DNA of 60,754 bases, from positions 1 to 60,754 of the forward strand of contig NZ_SLXE01000016.1 in assembly GCF_004341385.1 (NCBI RefSeq), written 5' to 3'. The translations under genes were made by a program, and so were the position numbers. Positions within the stretch are counted from its first letter, which is position 1. Each line of letters opens with the position of its first letter. The notes under the pieces are model-generated. The model had not been told where the DNA came from. It saw nothing but the letters and a program-made list of their open reading frames with translations, and did not search any database. The DNA is from Uruburuella suis (GTDB lineage: Bacteria > Pseudomonadota > Gammaproteobacteria > Burkholderiales > Neisseriaceae). Below are positions 33,159 to 41,305 of the stretch, piece after piece.

Positions 33159-33671
33159 TCAATCTTCGCTGCCTTCGTGATCGCTGAGAATTTTGTCGTA
33201 AACCGGTTGCGGTAGATAGCGGCGCACCATGTGGCGCCAGCCGTTGGGGCCGACCATGCCCTTAACCATGGTGGACGACACTTCGGCGAATTCGCGCGGC
33301 GGCATCAGAAACACGGTGGAAATCGACGGGCGCAAATCGCTGTTGATGTAGCGCATCGAGCGCTCGTATTCATAATCGGAGGCGGTGCGGATGCCGCGCA
33401 CGATAAAATGTGCGTCGATGCCGTGGGCATAGTTCACCAAAAAGCGGTTTTCAAAAGTGGTGATGCGCACATTGGGGAAAATATCGGTGATGGCCTCGAG
33501 CATGGCCACGCGTTCGGCCACGCTGTAGGTGCTTTGTTTGTCGGGGTTGATGCCGATGGCAACCACCAGCTCGTCAAACATGGCTTGTGCTTCGCGTATC
33601 ATCCATAAGTGGCCGTTGGTGGGCGGGTCGAAGCTGCCGGCATACACGGCGCGGCGCAGGCTTGTGTTCAT
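33159..33671 (-). CDS. coaD: phosphopantetheine adenylyltransferase
   Basis: Penultimate step of coenzyme A synthesis: 4'-phosphopantetheine plus ATP to dephospho-CoA. The 170 residues contain AVYAGSFDPPTNGHLWMI (the nucleotidyltransferase TxGH site), IVRGIRTASDYEYERSM, and the STVFLMPPREFAEVSSTMVK block. It stands alone between two DUS hairpins. Confidence 0.97.
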   Translation of the reverse strand: MNTSLRRAVYAGSFDPPTNGHLWMIREAQAMFDELVVAIGINPDKQSTYSVAERVAMLEAITDIFPNVRITTFENRFLVNYAHGIDAHFIVRGIRTASDYEYERSMRYINSDLRPSISTVFLMPPREFAEVSSTMVKGMVGPNGWRHMVRRYLPQPVYDKILSDHEGSED

Positions 33672-33732
33672 GATGCGGGATAAAAAACGGTGAAAACGGC
33701 AGCATAAGTGCGCAAGCGGATAATGTCAAAAT

Positions 33733-33770
33733 AAAAATGGCCGTCTGAAAGCGTTCAGACGGCCATTTTT
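33733..33770. terminator. inverted DUS pair between coaD and BI-1 gene
   Basis: AAAAATGGCCGTCTGAAAGC / GTTCAGACGGCCATTTTT, a long stem with T tails in both directions. Confidence 0.7.
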
Positions 33771-33861
33771 GATACAGCATAAATGACAGGCGATTACATT
33801 GTGTGTTTTGCTTTACAATCCAAATGGAGCAATGCAGTTGGCCTGTGTTGGGAGCCGGATA

Positions 33862-34557
33862 TTACTCTTCACCGAAAAGCGAAGTGAGGATGTGCAGGAG
33901 GCTGCTGAAAATATTGTAGAGCGACACAAAAATGGTCAGCGCCGCGCTCACATGGCTGGTTTCGCCGCCGTCAATGATATTGCGGATTTGAAACATAATC
34001 AGCAGCGAGCTGAAAATCACAAAGCCTGCGGAAATGGTGAGGCCGAGCGCGGGAATCTGCAAAAACATATTCGCCACCACGCCCACCATCAGCACCACCA
34101 CGCCCACCATCAAAAAGCGGCCGAGCGAATTCATATCGGCTTTGGTGCGGCGCGCCATCGCGGCCATGGTGAAAAACACGGCGGCCGTCATCGCGGCGGC
34201 CACGCCCACGAGCTGCGGGCCGTTGCTGATGCTCAGGCTGTATTGCAGCATCGGGCTGATGAGCACGCCCATGCCGAAGGTAAACACCATCAGCAAAGCC
34301 GCGCCGGTATTGCTGTGGCGGTTTTTCTCAATCAGCATAATCATGCCGTAGAAAAAGGCCAGCGTCACGCCGAAGGCAATCCAGCGGTTGCCGAACATGG
34401 TGTAAAGATTGATGCCGGTTTGGCTGCTTAAAAAAGCACCGGCGGCGCAAGGAATGAAAGAAAGACCCAATAAGCCGTAGGTTTTGCGCAGCACGGTGTT
34501 TTTCTGCACCGCGCCGGTGCCGGCGGCCTGGGTGTAATCGTAAACGTCGTTTTGCAT
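33862..34557 (-). CDS. Bax inhibitor-1 / YccA family membrane protein
   Basis: Seven-helix inner-membrane protein, 231 residues, of the TMBIM/BI-1 family. Bacterial members are calcium-leak channels (BsYetJ) or, like E. coli YccA, modulators of FtsH. The ATG at 34557 has GGAG 8 bases upstream. An N-terminal hydrophilic stretch with VLRKTYGLLGLSFI leads into the helices. The helix 2-3 region SLSISNGPQLVGVAAAMTAAVFF and the C-terminal FVSLYNIFSSLLHILTSLFGEE are family-typical. No operon partner. Confidence 0.92.
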   Translation of the reverse strand: MQNDVYDYTQAAGTGAVQKNTVLRKTYGLLGLSFIPCAAGAFLSSQTGINLYTMFGNRWIAFGVTLAFFYGMIMLIEKNRHSNTGAALLMVFTFGMGVLISPMLQYSLSISNGPQLVGVAAAMTAAVFFTMAAMARRTKADMNSLGRFLMVGVVVLMVGVVANMFLQIPALGLTISAGFVIFSSLLIMFQIRNIIDGGETSHVSAALTIFVSLYNIFSSLLHILTSLFGEE

Positions 34558-34643
34558 GGCGTTTGCTCCGTTTGAAGTGTGTGAAATCAAGAAAGCCGAT
34601 TTTAGCAGCAAATCGTGGCTTTTGTGTGAAAAGTATGGTTGGT

Positions 34644-35552
34644 TCAGATAAAAAACCACAGCAGCAGCACCCAAGCCAAAATGCTCAGGCTCCATTGCGG
34701 CAATAATTTATCCAATGCGCTGCAAGATGGCGCTTTTTTCAGAAAATACAAGTGGATAAAAGCCAATAGCAACAATATGGCTTTCAGACGGCCTTGTGCT
34801 GCATCATCAAAAGCCTGCGGCAGCCACAACCACCATAACAACACGGAAATAGCCAAAAGCGCGGCGTGGTAGCGCTTGGCCGCCGAAAGGCCGAGCCGCG
34901 CGGCGATGGTGCGCTTGCCGGCGGCCAAATCGCTGCAGATGTCGCGCATATTGTTGAGGTTGAGCACCATGCTGCACCACAGCCCCAGCGCCGTGGCCGG
35001 CAACAGCGCAGACGGGTGCAATTGCCCGCTTTGCAGCCAAGCGCTGCCGAGCACGCCCAGCCAGCCGAAAAACAGCAACACCGAAAAATCGCCCCAGCCT
35101 TGATAACCGTAGGGTTTGCGGCCGGCGGTGTAGCCGAAAGCCGCCGCAATGGCCGCCGCGCCCAGCAGCAGCCACAGCAGCCAAACCGCAGGTTCGGCGG
35201 CGGCAACGGCAGGCAAGGCTGCCGCCAACAGCGCGATGCCGAGCGCGCAACAGAGCAGCGCCGCCAGCACCAAGCCCGCGCGCATGCGGCTTTGGCTGAT
35301 GCACCCAGAGGCCACCATGCGCACCGGCCCCTGCCGCAGCGGTGAATCGGCGCCGTGGCGGGTGTCGCCATAGTCGTTGGCAAAATTGCTGAACACTTGC
35401 AAGGCCAGCGCGGTGGCGGTGCACAAGGCCAACACCGTGCCGTTGAGCGCATCGGCGCTTTTGGCCACCAGGCCGCCGCAAAGGGTGGAAGCGGCGGCCA
35501 AAGGCAGCGTGCGCAAACGCGCGGCGTTTATCCAATGACGGGCGGAGCTCAT
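34644..35552 (-). CDS. menA: UbiA-family prenyltransferase, MenA-like (1,4-dihydroxy-2-naphthoate prenyltransferase)
   Basis: Membrane prenyltransferase, 302 residues and about eight helices, with the first Asp-rich motif NFANDYGDTRHGAD and the second MVLNLNNMRDICSD...GKRTIAARLG, both as in MenA. MenA attaches the isoprenoid tail in menaquinone synthesis. No other men gene is in the window and neisserial respiration is usually ubiquinone-based, so either a partial pathway or another aromatic acceptor is possible. It is monocistronic with a weak ribosome site. Confidence 0.87.
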   Translation of the reverse strand: MSSARHWINAARLRTLPLAAASTLCGGLVAKSADALNGTVLALCTATALALQVFSNFANDYGDTRHGADSPLRQGPVRMVASGCISQSRMRAGLVLAALLCCALGIALLAAALPAVAAAEPAVWLLWLLLGAAAIAAAFGYTAGRKPYGYQGWGDFSVLLFFGWLGVLGSAWLQSGQLHPSALLPATALGLWCSMVLNLNNMRDICSDLAAGKRTIAARLGLSAAKRYHAALLAISVLLWWLWLPQAFDDAAQGRLKAILLLLAFIHLYFLKKAPSCSALDKLLPQWSLSILAWVLLLWFFI

Positions 35553-35703
35553 TCTGAGGGCTTTTCTTTTTAAAGAGGAAAGTGAGGGGATTATAAACGA
35601 GGCCGTCTGAAAGGGTTTGATGCAGATAAAGGTACAGACGGCTACAGAAAAACGAGATAGGCAGGCAGCGAGGGCAACGCAATCTCAGGCAGGATTGCCG
35701 ATG

Positions 35704-35852
35704 TATAGTGGAATGCAAGAAAAAGTGATACAAAACTACGCACTATAACAGGTAGGTTGGGTTGCCAAACCCAACGTTTCAGACGGCCTGTGGGCTTGTT
35801 GGGTTTTCAACCCAACCTACCCGTTGTGTCACTTTTTCTGCATTCCACTATA
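35704..35852. mobile_element. family B Correia-like element with internal DUS (149 bp)
   Basis: TATAGTGGAATGCAAG ... TGCATTCCACTATA, with inner inverted pair GTAGGTTGGGTTG / CAACCCAACCTAC and a DUS (TTTCAGACGGCCTG) at its centre. It lies in the 561-base menA-yggX gap, which otherwise holds no gene. Confidence 0.8.
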
Positions 35853-35940
35853 AATAGCGCCGGCTGCGTGACATCTTCAAATGGGCAAAAGGTGTGCGCC
35901 ATAGGCGCGCATTTTCCATTTAACCAGTAAGTTTAACAAC

Positions 35941-35974
35941 AGGCCGTCTGAAAGATGGATGTTTCAGACGGCCT
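35941..35974. terminator. inverted DUS pair
   Basis: AGGCCGTCTGAAAGAT ... ATGTTTCAGACGGCCT, downstream of yggX. A GCGGGCATGCCCCGC-like hairpin lies nearer the gene at about 36081-36099. Confidence 0.65.
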
Positions 35975-36113
35975 TTGCATGCAATATTTATAATGGCTGA
36001 TTGATTTGAATCGGTATTGCCCGTGGAATATTGAATAGGCTGAGTGCGTTGCAGGCTGCCTGTTTGAACACATAAAAAAATGCGGGGCATGCCCGCATGG
36101 TGGGTGCGCCGTT

Positions 36114-36383
36114 TTATTCCTGCGGCGTGTAGCCTTGCACATGGTCGGCGCCCTCGCCGAAAAAATAGCTTTCCATTTGTTGGGCGAGGTATTGGCGCGC
36201 GCGCGGGTCGGCCAGGCTTAAGCGGTTTTCGTTGATCAACATGGTTTGGTGGCGCGTCCAAGCGTCCCACGCTTCTTGTGAAACGTTGTCGAAAATGCGT
36301 TTGCCCAATTCGTTGGGCAGCGGGGCGAATTTCATGCCGGGGGCTTCTTTGCCCAGCTTGATGCATTGAACCATACGGGTCAT
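36114..36383 (-). CDS. yggX: Fe(II)-trafficking / oxidative-damage protection protein YggX
   Basis: Small cytosolic protein (89 residues) that protects iron-sulfur clusters and is linked to Fe(II) handling. It aligns along its whole length with E. coli YggX: MTRMVQCIKLGKEAPG with the conserved Cys7, ELGKRIFDNVSQEAWDAW, QTMLINENRL and the C-terminal VQGYTPQE. AAAGGA precedes the start. It follows argA on the same strand. Confidence 0.96.
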   Translation of the reverse strand: MTRMVQCIKLGKEAPGMKFAPLPNELGKRIFDNVSQEAWDAWTRHQTMLINENRLSLADPRARQYLAQQMESYFFGEGADHVQGYTPQE

Positions 36384-36481
36384 GGCGGTTTCCTTTTTTG
36401 ATGGATGCGGTTTGTTTCAGACGGCCTTGATTTTAATGGATGGCGGCTTTTTTGTATATCGGCCGTCTGAAAGGTTTGGGT

Positions 36482-37795
36482 TTATAAGCTGTAAACAAAC
36501 ACTTTCGATTGGCGGCGGCTTTGGTGGTATTCCTGCTGCCGCTCTTCAGGCAAATCTGCTACGGCGGCGGCCTGAAAGCCGCGTTCGATAAACCATTCGC
36601 CGGTGTGGGTGGAAAGGGCAAACAGGCGGCGGATGCCGCGCGCGCGCGCGTTGGCGAGCAGGTGCTCGAGCAGCAATTCGCCGTAGCCGCCGTCTTGCGC
36701 TTCGGGCGACACCACCAGGCAGGCAAGCTCGCCGGCTTCGCTCGGCTCAAAGGTTTTCAGCGCCACGCAGCCGTAAATCTGGCGGTCGTGCTCGAGTATG
36801 GAAAATTCGCCGATGTGGTTTTCCAGATATTCGCGGCTGCGGCGCAGCAGTACGCCTTCGTCTTCGAGCGGGCGGATGAGGGTGGTGATGGCGGAAATAT
36901 CGCTGCTTTGCGCTTGGCGGATGGTCATAAAAGCGGCGCGCGCCACCGAGGTGCCGGCGCCGTGGCGGGTGAAAAGCTCGCGTATCAGGCTGCCGTCTTG
37001 GCGGCCGCTGAGAATCTGCGTGCGCTGCACCTGCTTTTCCACCGCGTTGACGGCCGATTGCAGCAGGCGGCGCTGGTTGGGCTGGGCGCGCTGATTATCG
37101 AGCAATTCGCGCGCTTCTTGGGCGGAAAGGTTGCTGATCAGCGTGCCGTGTTCGTCGAGTATGCCCTCTTGCTCCACCACATAAATCAGCTTTTCGGCAG
37201 CCAGCGCGATGGCGGCGGCTTCGGCGATGTCGCCCATGCTCAGGTTGAAGGTTTTGCCGCTCAATGAATGCCCCAACGGGCTGATGAGCACCAGAGCGCC
37301 GCTGTCGAGGCGCTGGCGGATGGATTCGGTGTCGATTTTGCGCACGCGGCCGGTGTAGCCCATGTCGATGCCGTCGATCACGCCCAGCGGCCGTGCCGAC
37401 ACGAAATTGCCGGCGGCAATGGCGAGCGCGCGGCTGCGCTGGGTGGCGGTGGTCATGCCGATGGATAAGGCCGCTTCGATGTCGCAACGCAGCATGCCGC
37501 AAGCCTGCTTGGCGTGGGTGAGCGTGGTTTCGTCGGTGATGCGGCGGCCGTTGTGGTATTGCGGCGTGTGGCCGCGCACTTCGGCAAGCGCGCTGATTTG
37601 GCTGCGCGAGCCGTGAACCACCACCAGCCGCACGCCGAGGCTGGCGAGCAGGTTGAGATCGGCGGCCAGCGTGCGCAAAGTAGCGCCTTCGAGCAGGCTG
37701 CCGGCAATGCCGATTACCAGCGTTTTGCCGCGCAGATAGTTGATATAGGGGGCGGCTTCGCGAAAGTCGCGCACAAAAAATTCGGATAAGTTCAT
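36482..37795 (-). CDS. argA: N-acetylglutamate synthase
   Basis: First step of arginine synthesis: acetyl-CoA plus glutamate. The 437-residue protein joins an N-terminal amino-acid-kinase domain (TLVIGIAGSLLEG; LVVVHGSRSQI; the later LISPLGHS) to a C-terminal GNAT domain (about 290-437; LACLVVSPEAQDGGYGELLLEHL). This two-domain form is the classic NAGS, feedback-inhibited by arginine. Its start overlaps the stop of the zinc-ribbon gene by 4 bases. Confidence 0.96.
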   Translation of the reverse strand: MNLSEFFVRDFREAAPYINYLRGKTLVIGIAGSLLEGATLRTLAADLNLLASLGVRLVVVHGSRSQISALAEVRGHTPQYHNGRRITDETTLTHAKQACGMLRCDIEAALSIGMTTATQRSRALAIAAGNFVSARPLGVIDGIDMGYTGRVRKIDTESIRQRLDSGALVLISPLGHSLSGKTFNLSMGDIAEAAAIALAAEKLIYVVEQEGILDEHGTLISNLSAQEARELLDNQRAQPNQRRLLQSAVNAVEKQVQRTQILSGRQDGSLIRELFTRHGAGTSVARAAFMTIRQAQSSDISAITTLIRPLEDEGVLLRRSREYLENHIGEFSILEHDRQIYGCVALKTFEPSEAGELACLVVSPEAQDGGYGELLLEHLLANARARGIRRLFALSTHTGEWFIERGFQAAAVADLPEERQQEYHQSRRQSKVFVYSL

Positions 37796-38184
37796 CGCAG
37801 GAGCAATAAGTAGAAAAGCTGCATGATTAACACGGTGAGCGCCACCAGCGAGGCGAGCGTCCAGTTAAACGGCTGCGCTTTGGCGGCGGCCGGGGCGGCT
37901 TTGGCTTCGGGCGGCAGCATGCCGTCGAGCAGATCGGCGATTTCGTTTTTACTCAACACTTTGCGCGTGCGCACTTCTTTGCCGATGCGGTGCACCAGCT
38001 TGACATCGGTGCGGGCTTCGGGCAATTGGCCGGCTTGCAGTTTGGGCGGCGTGGGGCGGGTGTGGTCTCGGGCCTGAAACAGGCCTTCGCATTGGCTGCA
38101 CACCACAAAGCCTTGGGCGATGTTGAGCTGGGCATCGTTCACCCACAGCTGGGTTTTGCAGTGCGGGCAGGCGCATACGGGCAT
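37792..38184 (-). CDS. zinc-ribbon membrane protein (MJ0042-type finger)
   Basis: 130 residues. The N-terminus holds CPHCKTQLWVNDAQLNIAQG followed by VVCSQC, a two-knuckle zinc ribbon of the MJ0042 type. A charged middle with VHRIGKEVRTRKVLSKNEIADLLDG follows, then a Pro/Ala linker and one C-terminal helix (LASLVALTVLIMQLFYLLLL). The layout predicts a tail-anchored inner-membrane protein with a cytosolic zinc finger. It is translationally coupled to argA. The function is not known to me. Confidence 0.85.
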   Translation of the reverse strand: MPVCACPHCKTQLWVNDAQLNIAQGFVVCSQCEGLFQARDHTRPTPPKLQAGQLPEARTDVKLVHRIGKEVRTRKVLSKNEIADLLDGMLPPEAKAAPAAAKAQPFNWTLASLVALTVLIMQLFYLLLLR

Positions 38185-38235
38185 AATCGGCTCGCTTTGG
38201 ATAACTTTGATGAAGAATGCAAAAGATTGTAAGCA

Positions 38236-38292
38236 GTTTCAGACGGCCTGTATAGCGGGTGTTGCTATTTGGAAAACAGGCCGTCTGAAAGG
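38236..38292. terminator. wide inverted DUS pair between pyrE and the zinc-ribbon gene
   Basis: TTTCAGACGGCCTGT and ACAGGCCGTCTGAAA are separated by about 27 bases, 5 bases past the pyrE stop. Confidence 0.55.
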
Positions 38293-38296
38293 CAGA

Positions 38297-38938
38297 TCAG
38301 GCCACGCCGTAGCGCGCCCGATAAGCGCGCACCGGCTCGAGATAAGCGCTGAATCCGCTGTGGTTTTGCAAAAGGGTAAACAAATCGTTCAGATTGGCAA
38401 TCGCCACCACCGGCAGGCCGTATTGCTGCTCCACTTCCTGCACGGCGCTCAAGTCGCCCGTGCCTTTTTCCATGCGGTCGAGCGCAATCACCACGCCGGC
38501 GGGCACGGCGTTTTCGCCCTGAATCAGCCGCACCGATTCGCGCACGGAAGTGCCGGCGGAAATCACATCATCGATAATCAGCACCCGGCCTTTGAGCGGC
38601 GCGCCCACCAGCACGCCGCCTTCGCCGTGGTCTTTCGCTTCTTTGCGGTTGTAGGCAAAGGGCACGTTCACGCCTTTTTCGGCCAGCATCATGGCGGTGG
38701 CGGCGGCCAAAATAATGCCTTTATAGGCGGGGCCGAACAGCATATCGAATGCCACCTTGCTCTCGATAATCGCTTCGGCATAAAACTTCGCCAGCGCAAG
38801 CGTACCCGCGCCGTCGTTGAAGAGGCCGGCGTTGAAAAAATAAGGCGACAAGCGCCCGGCTTTGGTGGTGAATTCACCAAACTTCAACACCTGTTGCTCA
38901 AGCGCAAACTTCAGAAAATCTTGACGGAAATCAGACAT
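38297..38938 (-). CDS. pyrE: orotate phosphoribosyltransferase
   Basis: Converts orotate and PRPP to OMP in pyrimidine synthesis; 213 residues. The ATG at 38938 gives MSDFRQDFLKFALEQQVLKFG as in other PyrE. The PRPP-binding motif is VLIIDDVISAGTSV, and FGPAYKGIILAAATA and FAYNRKEAKDHGEGG form the active site. The frame stays open upstream to 39166 but that part is not PyrE-like. Confidence 0.97.
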   Translation of the reverse strand: MSDFRQDFLKFALEQQVLKFGEFTTKAGRLSPYFFNAGLFNDGAGTLALAKFYAEAIIESKVAFDMLFGPAYKGIILAAATAMMLAEKGVNVPFAYNRKEAKDHGEGGVLVGAPLKGRVLIIDDVISAGTSVRESVRLIQGENAVPAGVVIALDRMEKGTGDLSAVQEVEQQYGLPVVAIANLNDLFTLLQNHSGFSAYLEPVRAYRARYGVA

Positions 38939-39024
38939 AAAAGGCTCTTTGGCAGTGATTCGGAACAATAAGCCGATTATAGCGCAAATGGCTGCGCAGC
39001 TGCGCGAAGTGTTTTGCGGCCGTG

Positions 39025-39128
39025 ATGCCCATTCAAAAAAGTAAGCCGGCAAGGCGGCGAGCCGCAGACAGCACGGTTGGCAGAGCAAGGTGAAACAACG
39101 CAGTAAGCTTGTTTTTTTGGATGGGTAT
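39025..39128. repeat. family A dyad repeat, reverse orientation (104 bp)
   Basis: ATGCCCATTCAAAAAAGTAAG ... TTTTTTTGGATGGGTAT, between divergent pyrE and the exonuclease gene, ending 49 bases before the latter's ATG. Confidence 0.75.
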
Positions 39129-39177
39129 GAAACACTTTTCGGGTACAATCGCGTTTTATTTATCACATTTTAGAGCC

Positions 39178-39954
39178 ATGGTTAAAATCATTTCCGCCAA
39201 TGTAAACGGCATCCGTTCGGCCACGCAAAAAGGCTTTATCGATTATTTGGGCAGGGTAGATGCCGATATTGTGTGCGTGCAGGAATTAAAAGCGCAAGAG
39301 CCCGACATGAAGCCGGAAATGAAAAATCCGCACGGCATGCACGGCGTGTGGCATTGCGCCGAAAAGCGCGGCTACAGCGGCGTGGCGATTTACAGCAAAC
39401 GCGCGCCCGATAATGTGCAAATCGGCATGGGCATTGAAGAATTCGACCGCGAAGGCCGCTTTGTGCGCGCCGATTTCGGCGGTTTGAGCGTGATTTCGCT
39501 CTACCTGCCCAGCGGCACCAGCGCGCCCGAGCGGCAAGAATTGAAATACCGCTTTCTCGATGCGTTTTACCCCATGCTCAACGAGATGAAAGCCGAAGGC
39601 CGCGATATCGTGGTGTGCGGCGATTGGAACATCGCCCACCAAAATATCGATTTGAAAAACTGGAAAGGCAACCAGAAAAATTCCGGCTTTCTGCCCGAAG
39701 AGCGCGCTTGGATAGGCAAAGTGATCGCCGAATTGGGCTGGACCGATATGTGGCGCACGCTCTATCCCGAAATCCCCGGCTACACTTGGTGGAGCAACCG
39801 CGGCCAGGCCTATGCCAAAGACGTGGGCTGGCGCATCGACTACCAAATGGTCACGCCCGGTTTGGCCGCCAAAGCCGTGGCCTCGCATGTGTATAAAGAA
39901 GAAAAATTTTCCGACCACGCGCCTTTGGTGGTGGAATATGATTATTCGATTTGA
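39178..39954 (+). CDS. exodeoxyribonuclease III (AP endonuclease, ExoA/Xth family)
   Basis: Magnesium-dependent DNA repair nuclease that cuts at abasic sites; 258 residues. It has IISANVNGIRSA at the N-terminus, VQELKAQ (metal Glu), KRGYSGVAIYSK, VVCGDWNIAH (catalytic Asp/Asn) and the terminal SDHAPLVVEYD. The ATG at 39178 follows AGAG by 3 bases and starts the conserved beta strand. Neisseriae carry two Xth-like enzymes, and this one matches the ExoA-like short form. A -10-like TACAAT lies at 39144-39149. Confidence 0.95.
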   Translation: MVKIISANVNGIRSATQKGFIDYLGRVDADIVCVQELKAQEPDMKPEMKNPHGMHGVWHCAEKRGYSGVAIYSKRAPDNVQIGMGIEEFDREGRFVRADFGGLSVISLYLPSGTSAPERQELKYRFLDAFYPMLNEMKAEGRDIVVCGDWNIAHQNIDLKNWKGNQKNSGFLPEERAWIGKVIAELGWTDMWRTLYPEIPGYTWWSNRGQAYAKDVGWRIDYQMVTPGLAAKAVASHVYKEEKFSDHAPLVVEYDYSI

Positions 39955-40027
39955 ATGATGAACCCTTATTCAGACGGCCTGCGGTGTGCATAAACATACA
40001 GGCCGTCTGAAAGATAAAGCGCAAACC

Positions 40028-40561
40028 ATGCAAACCCACCAACTCGAAGACCTCACCTTATTGCTGATCCGCGATGCCGACGAGCCGGAAATGTGGCTCG
40101 ACCGCTGGGCGGTGAGCTATCCGATGGTGCGCGTGGCCGAAGCGGCGCGCACGCAGCACATCGAGCAATGGCAGGCCGCGCTTCAGACGGCCTGGCAGGG
40201 CATCCACAGCAATAATGTGGCGGTGGTGGCGCACGGCGCGGGTGTGTCGGCCTGGCTCGCGTGGCTTTATCTGGCCGATGTCAACACACAGCGGCGGATT
40301 CAAAACATGATGCTGGTGTCGCCGCTGCAAAGCGCGTTTCCCGATGATGATTGCCACACGCTGCAACGCGTGCGCTGCCATTGCAAAACCGCGCTGGTGA
40401 TTGGCGAAAACGACCCCGAATGCCCGCGCGAATGGGCGGCGCAACAAGCGGCCTGCTTGAATGCGCGGCTGCTGGTGTCGCCGCATCAAGGGCACTTAAA
40501 CAGCCATCTGCACGGCTGGCAATGGGGCATGAAATTGATGCAGGAAATGTTGTTGAATTAG
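40028..40561 (+). CDS. RBBP9/YdeN-family serine hydrolase
   Basis: 177-residue alpha/beta hydrolase of the RBBP9/YdeN type. The nucleophile elbow is AHGAGVSAWLAWLY (Ser about 76), the acid is in VIGENDPECP, and the His is in SPHQGHLNSH. The conserved MQTHQLEDLTLLLIRDADEP N-terminus replaces the usual LVHGW strand. Substrate unknown. The ATG at 40028 was chosen because it follows the upstream DUS and matches family length. The next gene starts 12 bases downstream, so the two are probably an operon. Confidence 0.85.
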   Translation: MQTHQLEDLTLLLIRDADEPEMWLDRWAVSYPMVRVAEAARTQHIEQWQAALQTAWQGIHSNNVAVVAHGAGVSAWLAWLYLADVNTQRRIQNMMLVSPLQSAFPDDDCHTLQRVRCHCKTALVIGENDPECPREWAAQQAACLNARLLVSPHQGHLNSHLHGWQWGMKLMQEMLLN

Positions 40562-40573
40562 GCCGTCTGAAAA

Positions 40574-41134
40574 ATGCTGAAAACAAAATTATGGCTTTTG
40601 CCGCTGCTGTGGCTGGCGGCAAACGCAGCCCAAGCGGCCGCGCCCGAGCGCATGCAGATTTGCTACCGCTACGGCTGCAAGGCCGACACTTATGTGAATG
40701 TGGATGCCGGCACGCGCGCGCGCCTGCAAGCTTTGTTTCAAAATATAAACAGCGCCGCCGCCGAGCGTGATGCCGTGCGCGATGCGGTACAGCAGCTTTA
40801 TCTCAATGCCGGCGCACAAAGCCCGATTTATCAGGACAAAGGCGGCAACTTCCGCGACGGCTTGGCCGAAGGCCGCATGGATTGCGCCGACCACAGCACC
40901 AACACCACCACGTTTCTCAACTATCTGGCCGCGCAGGGCTGGCTGCAATACCACAGCGTGGGCAAGCCGGTTTACCGCCTGCCACGCATTATCGATTTGC
41001 ATTATGCGGCGCAGTTGATTGAAAACGGCAGCGGTGAAAAATGGGCGGTCGACAGCTGGTTTGAAGATTTCGGCGCGCCGCCGGCCGTGGTGGATTTGAA
41101 AAGCTGGAAAAAAGGCTGGAAACCGCCTGAATAA
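40574..41134 (+). CDS. conserved secreted protein with possible papain/transglutaminase-like triad
   Basis: 186 residues with a Sec signal (MLKTKLWLLPLLWLAANAAQAAA). The mature part begins ERMQICYRYGCKAD, probably one disulphide. The segment RMDCADHSTNTTTFLNYL, then RIIDLHYAAQLI, then WAVDSWFEDFG spaces Cys, His and Asp as in transglutaminase-like cysteine peptidases. I infer, without proof, a periplasmic peptidase or acyl-transfer enzyme acting on cell-envelope substrates. It follows the RBBP9-like hydrolase by 12 bases. I know no named homologue. Confidence 0.8.
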   Translation: MLKTKLWLLPLLWLAANAAQAAAPERMQICYRYGCKADTYVNVDAGTRARLQALFQNINSAAAERDAVRDAVQQLYLNAGAQSPIYQDKGGNFRDGLAEGRMDCADHSTNTTTFLNYLAAQGWLQYHSVGKPVYRLPRIIDLHYAAQLIENGSGEKWAVDSWFEDFGAPPAVVDLKSWKKGWKPPE

Positions 41135-41191
41135 AAGGCAGCGCTGCAAAGATTGTAAGCCGCGTTTAAAGCCGTTACACTAATCACTTTT

Positions 41192-41221
41192 GAGGCCGTC
41201 TGAAAACTTTCAGACGGCCTC
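41192..41221. terminator. inverted DUS pair upstream of bioB
   Basis: GAGGCCGTCTGAAAA / TTTCAGACGGCCTC, ending the preceding two-gene unit. Confidence 0.7.
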
Positions 41222-41305
41222 GTTTGAGCACTTGCAGACATTGCGCCTGCAAGCTGCACGTCAGCGACATTGCGCCGCTGCGAAATTTTCAGAAAGCCCA
41301 TCATC

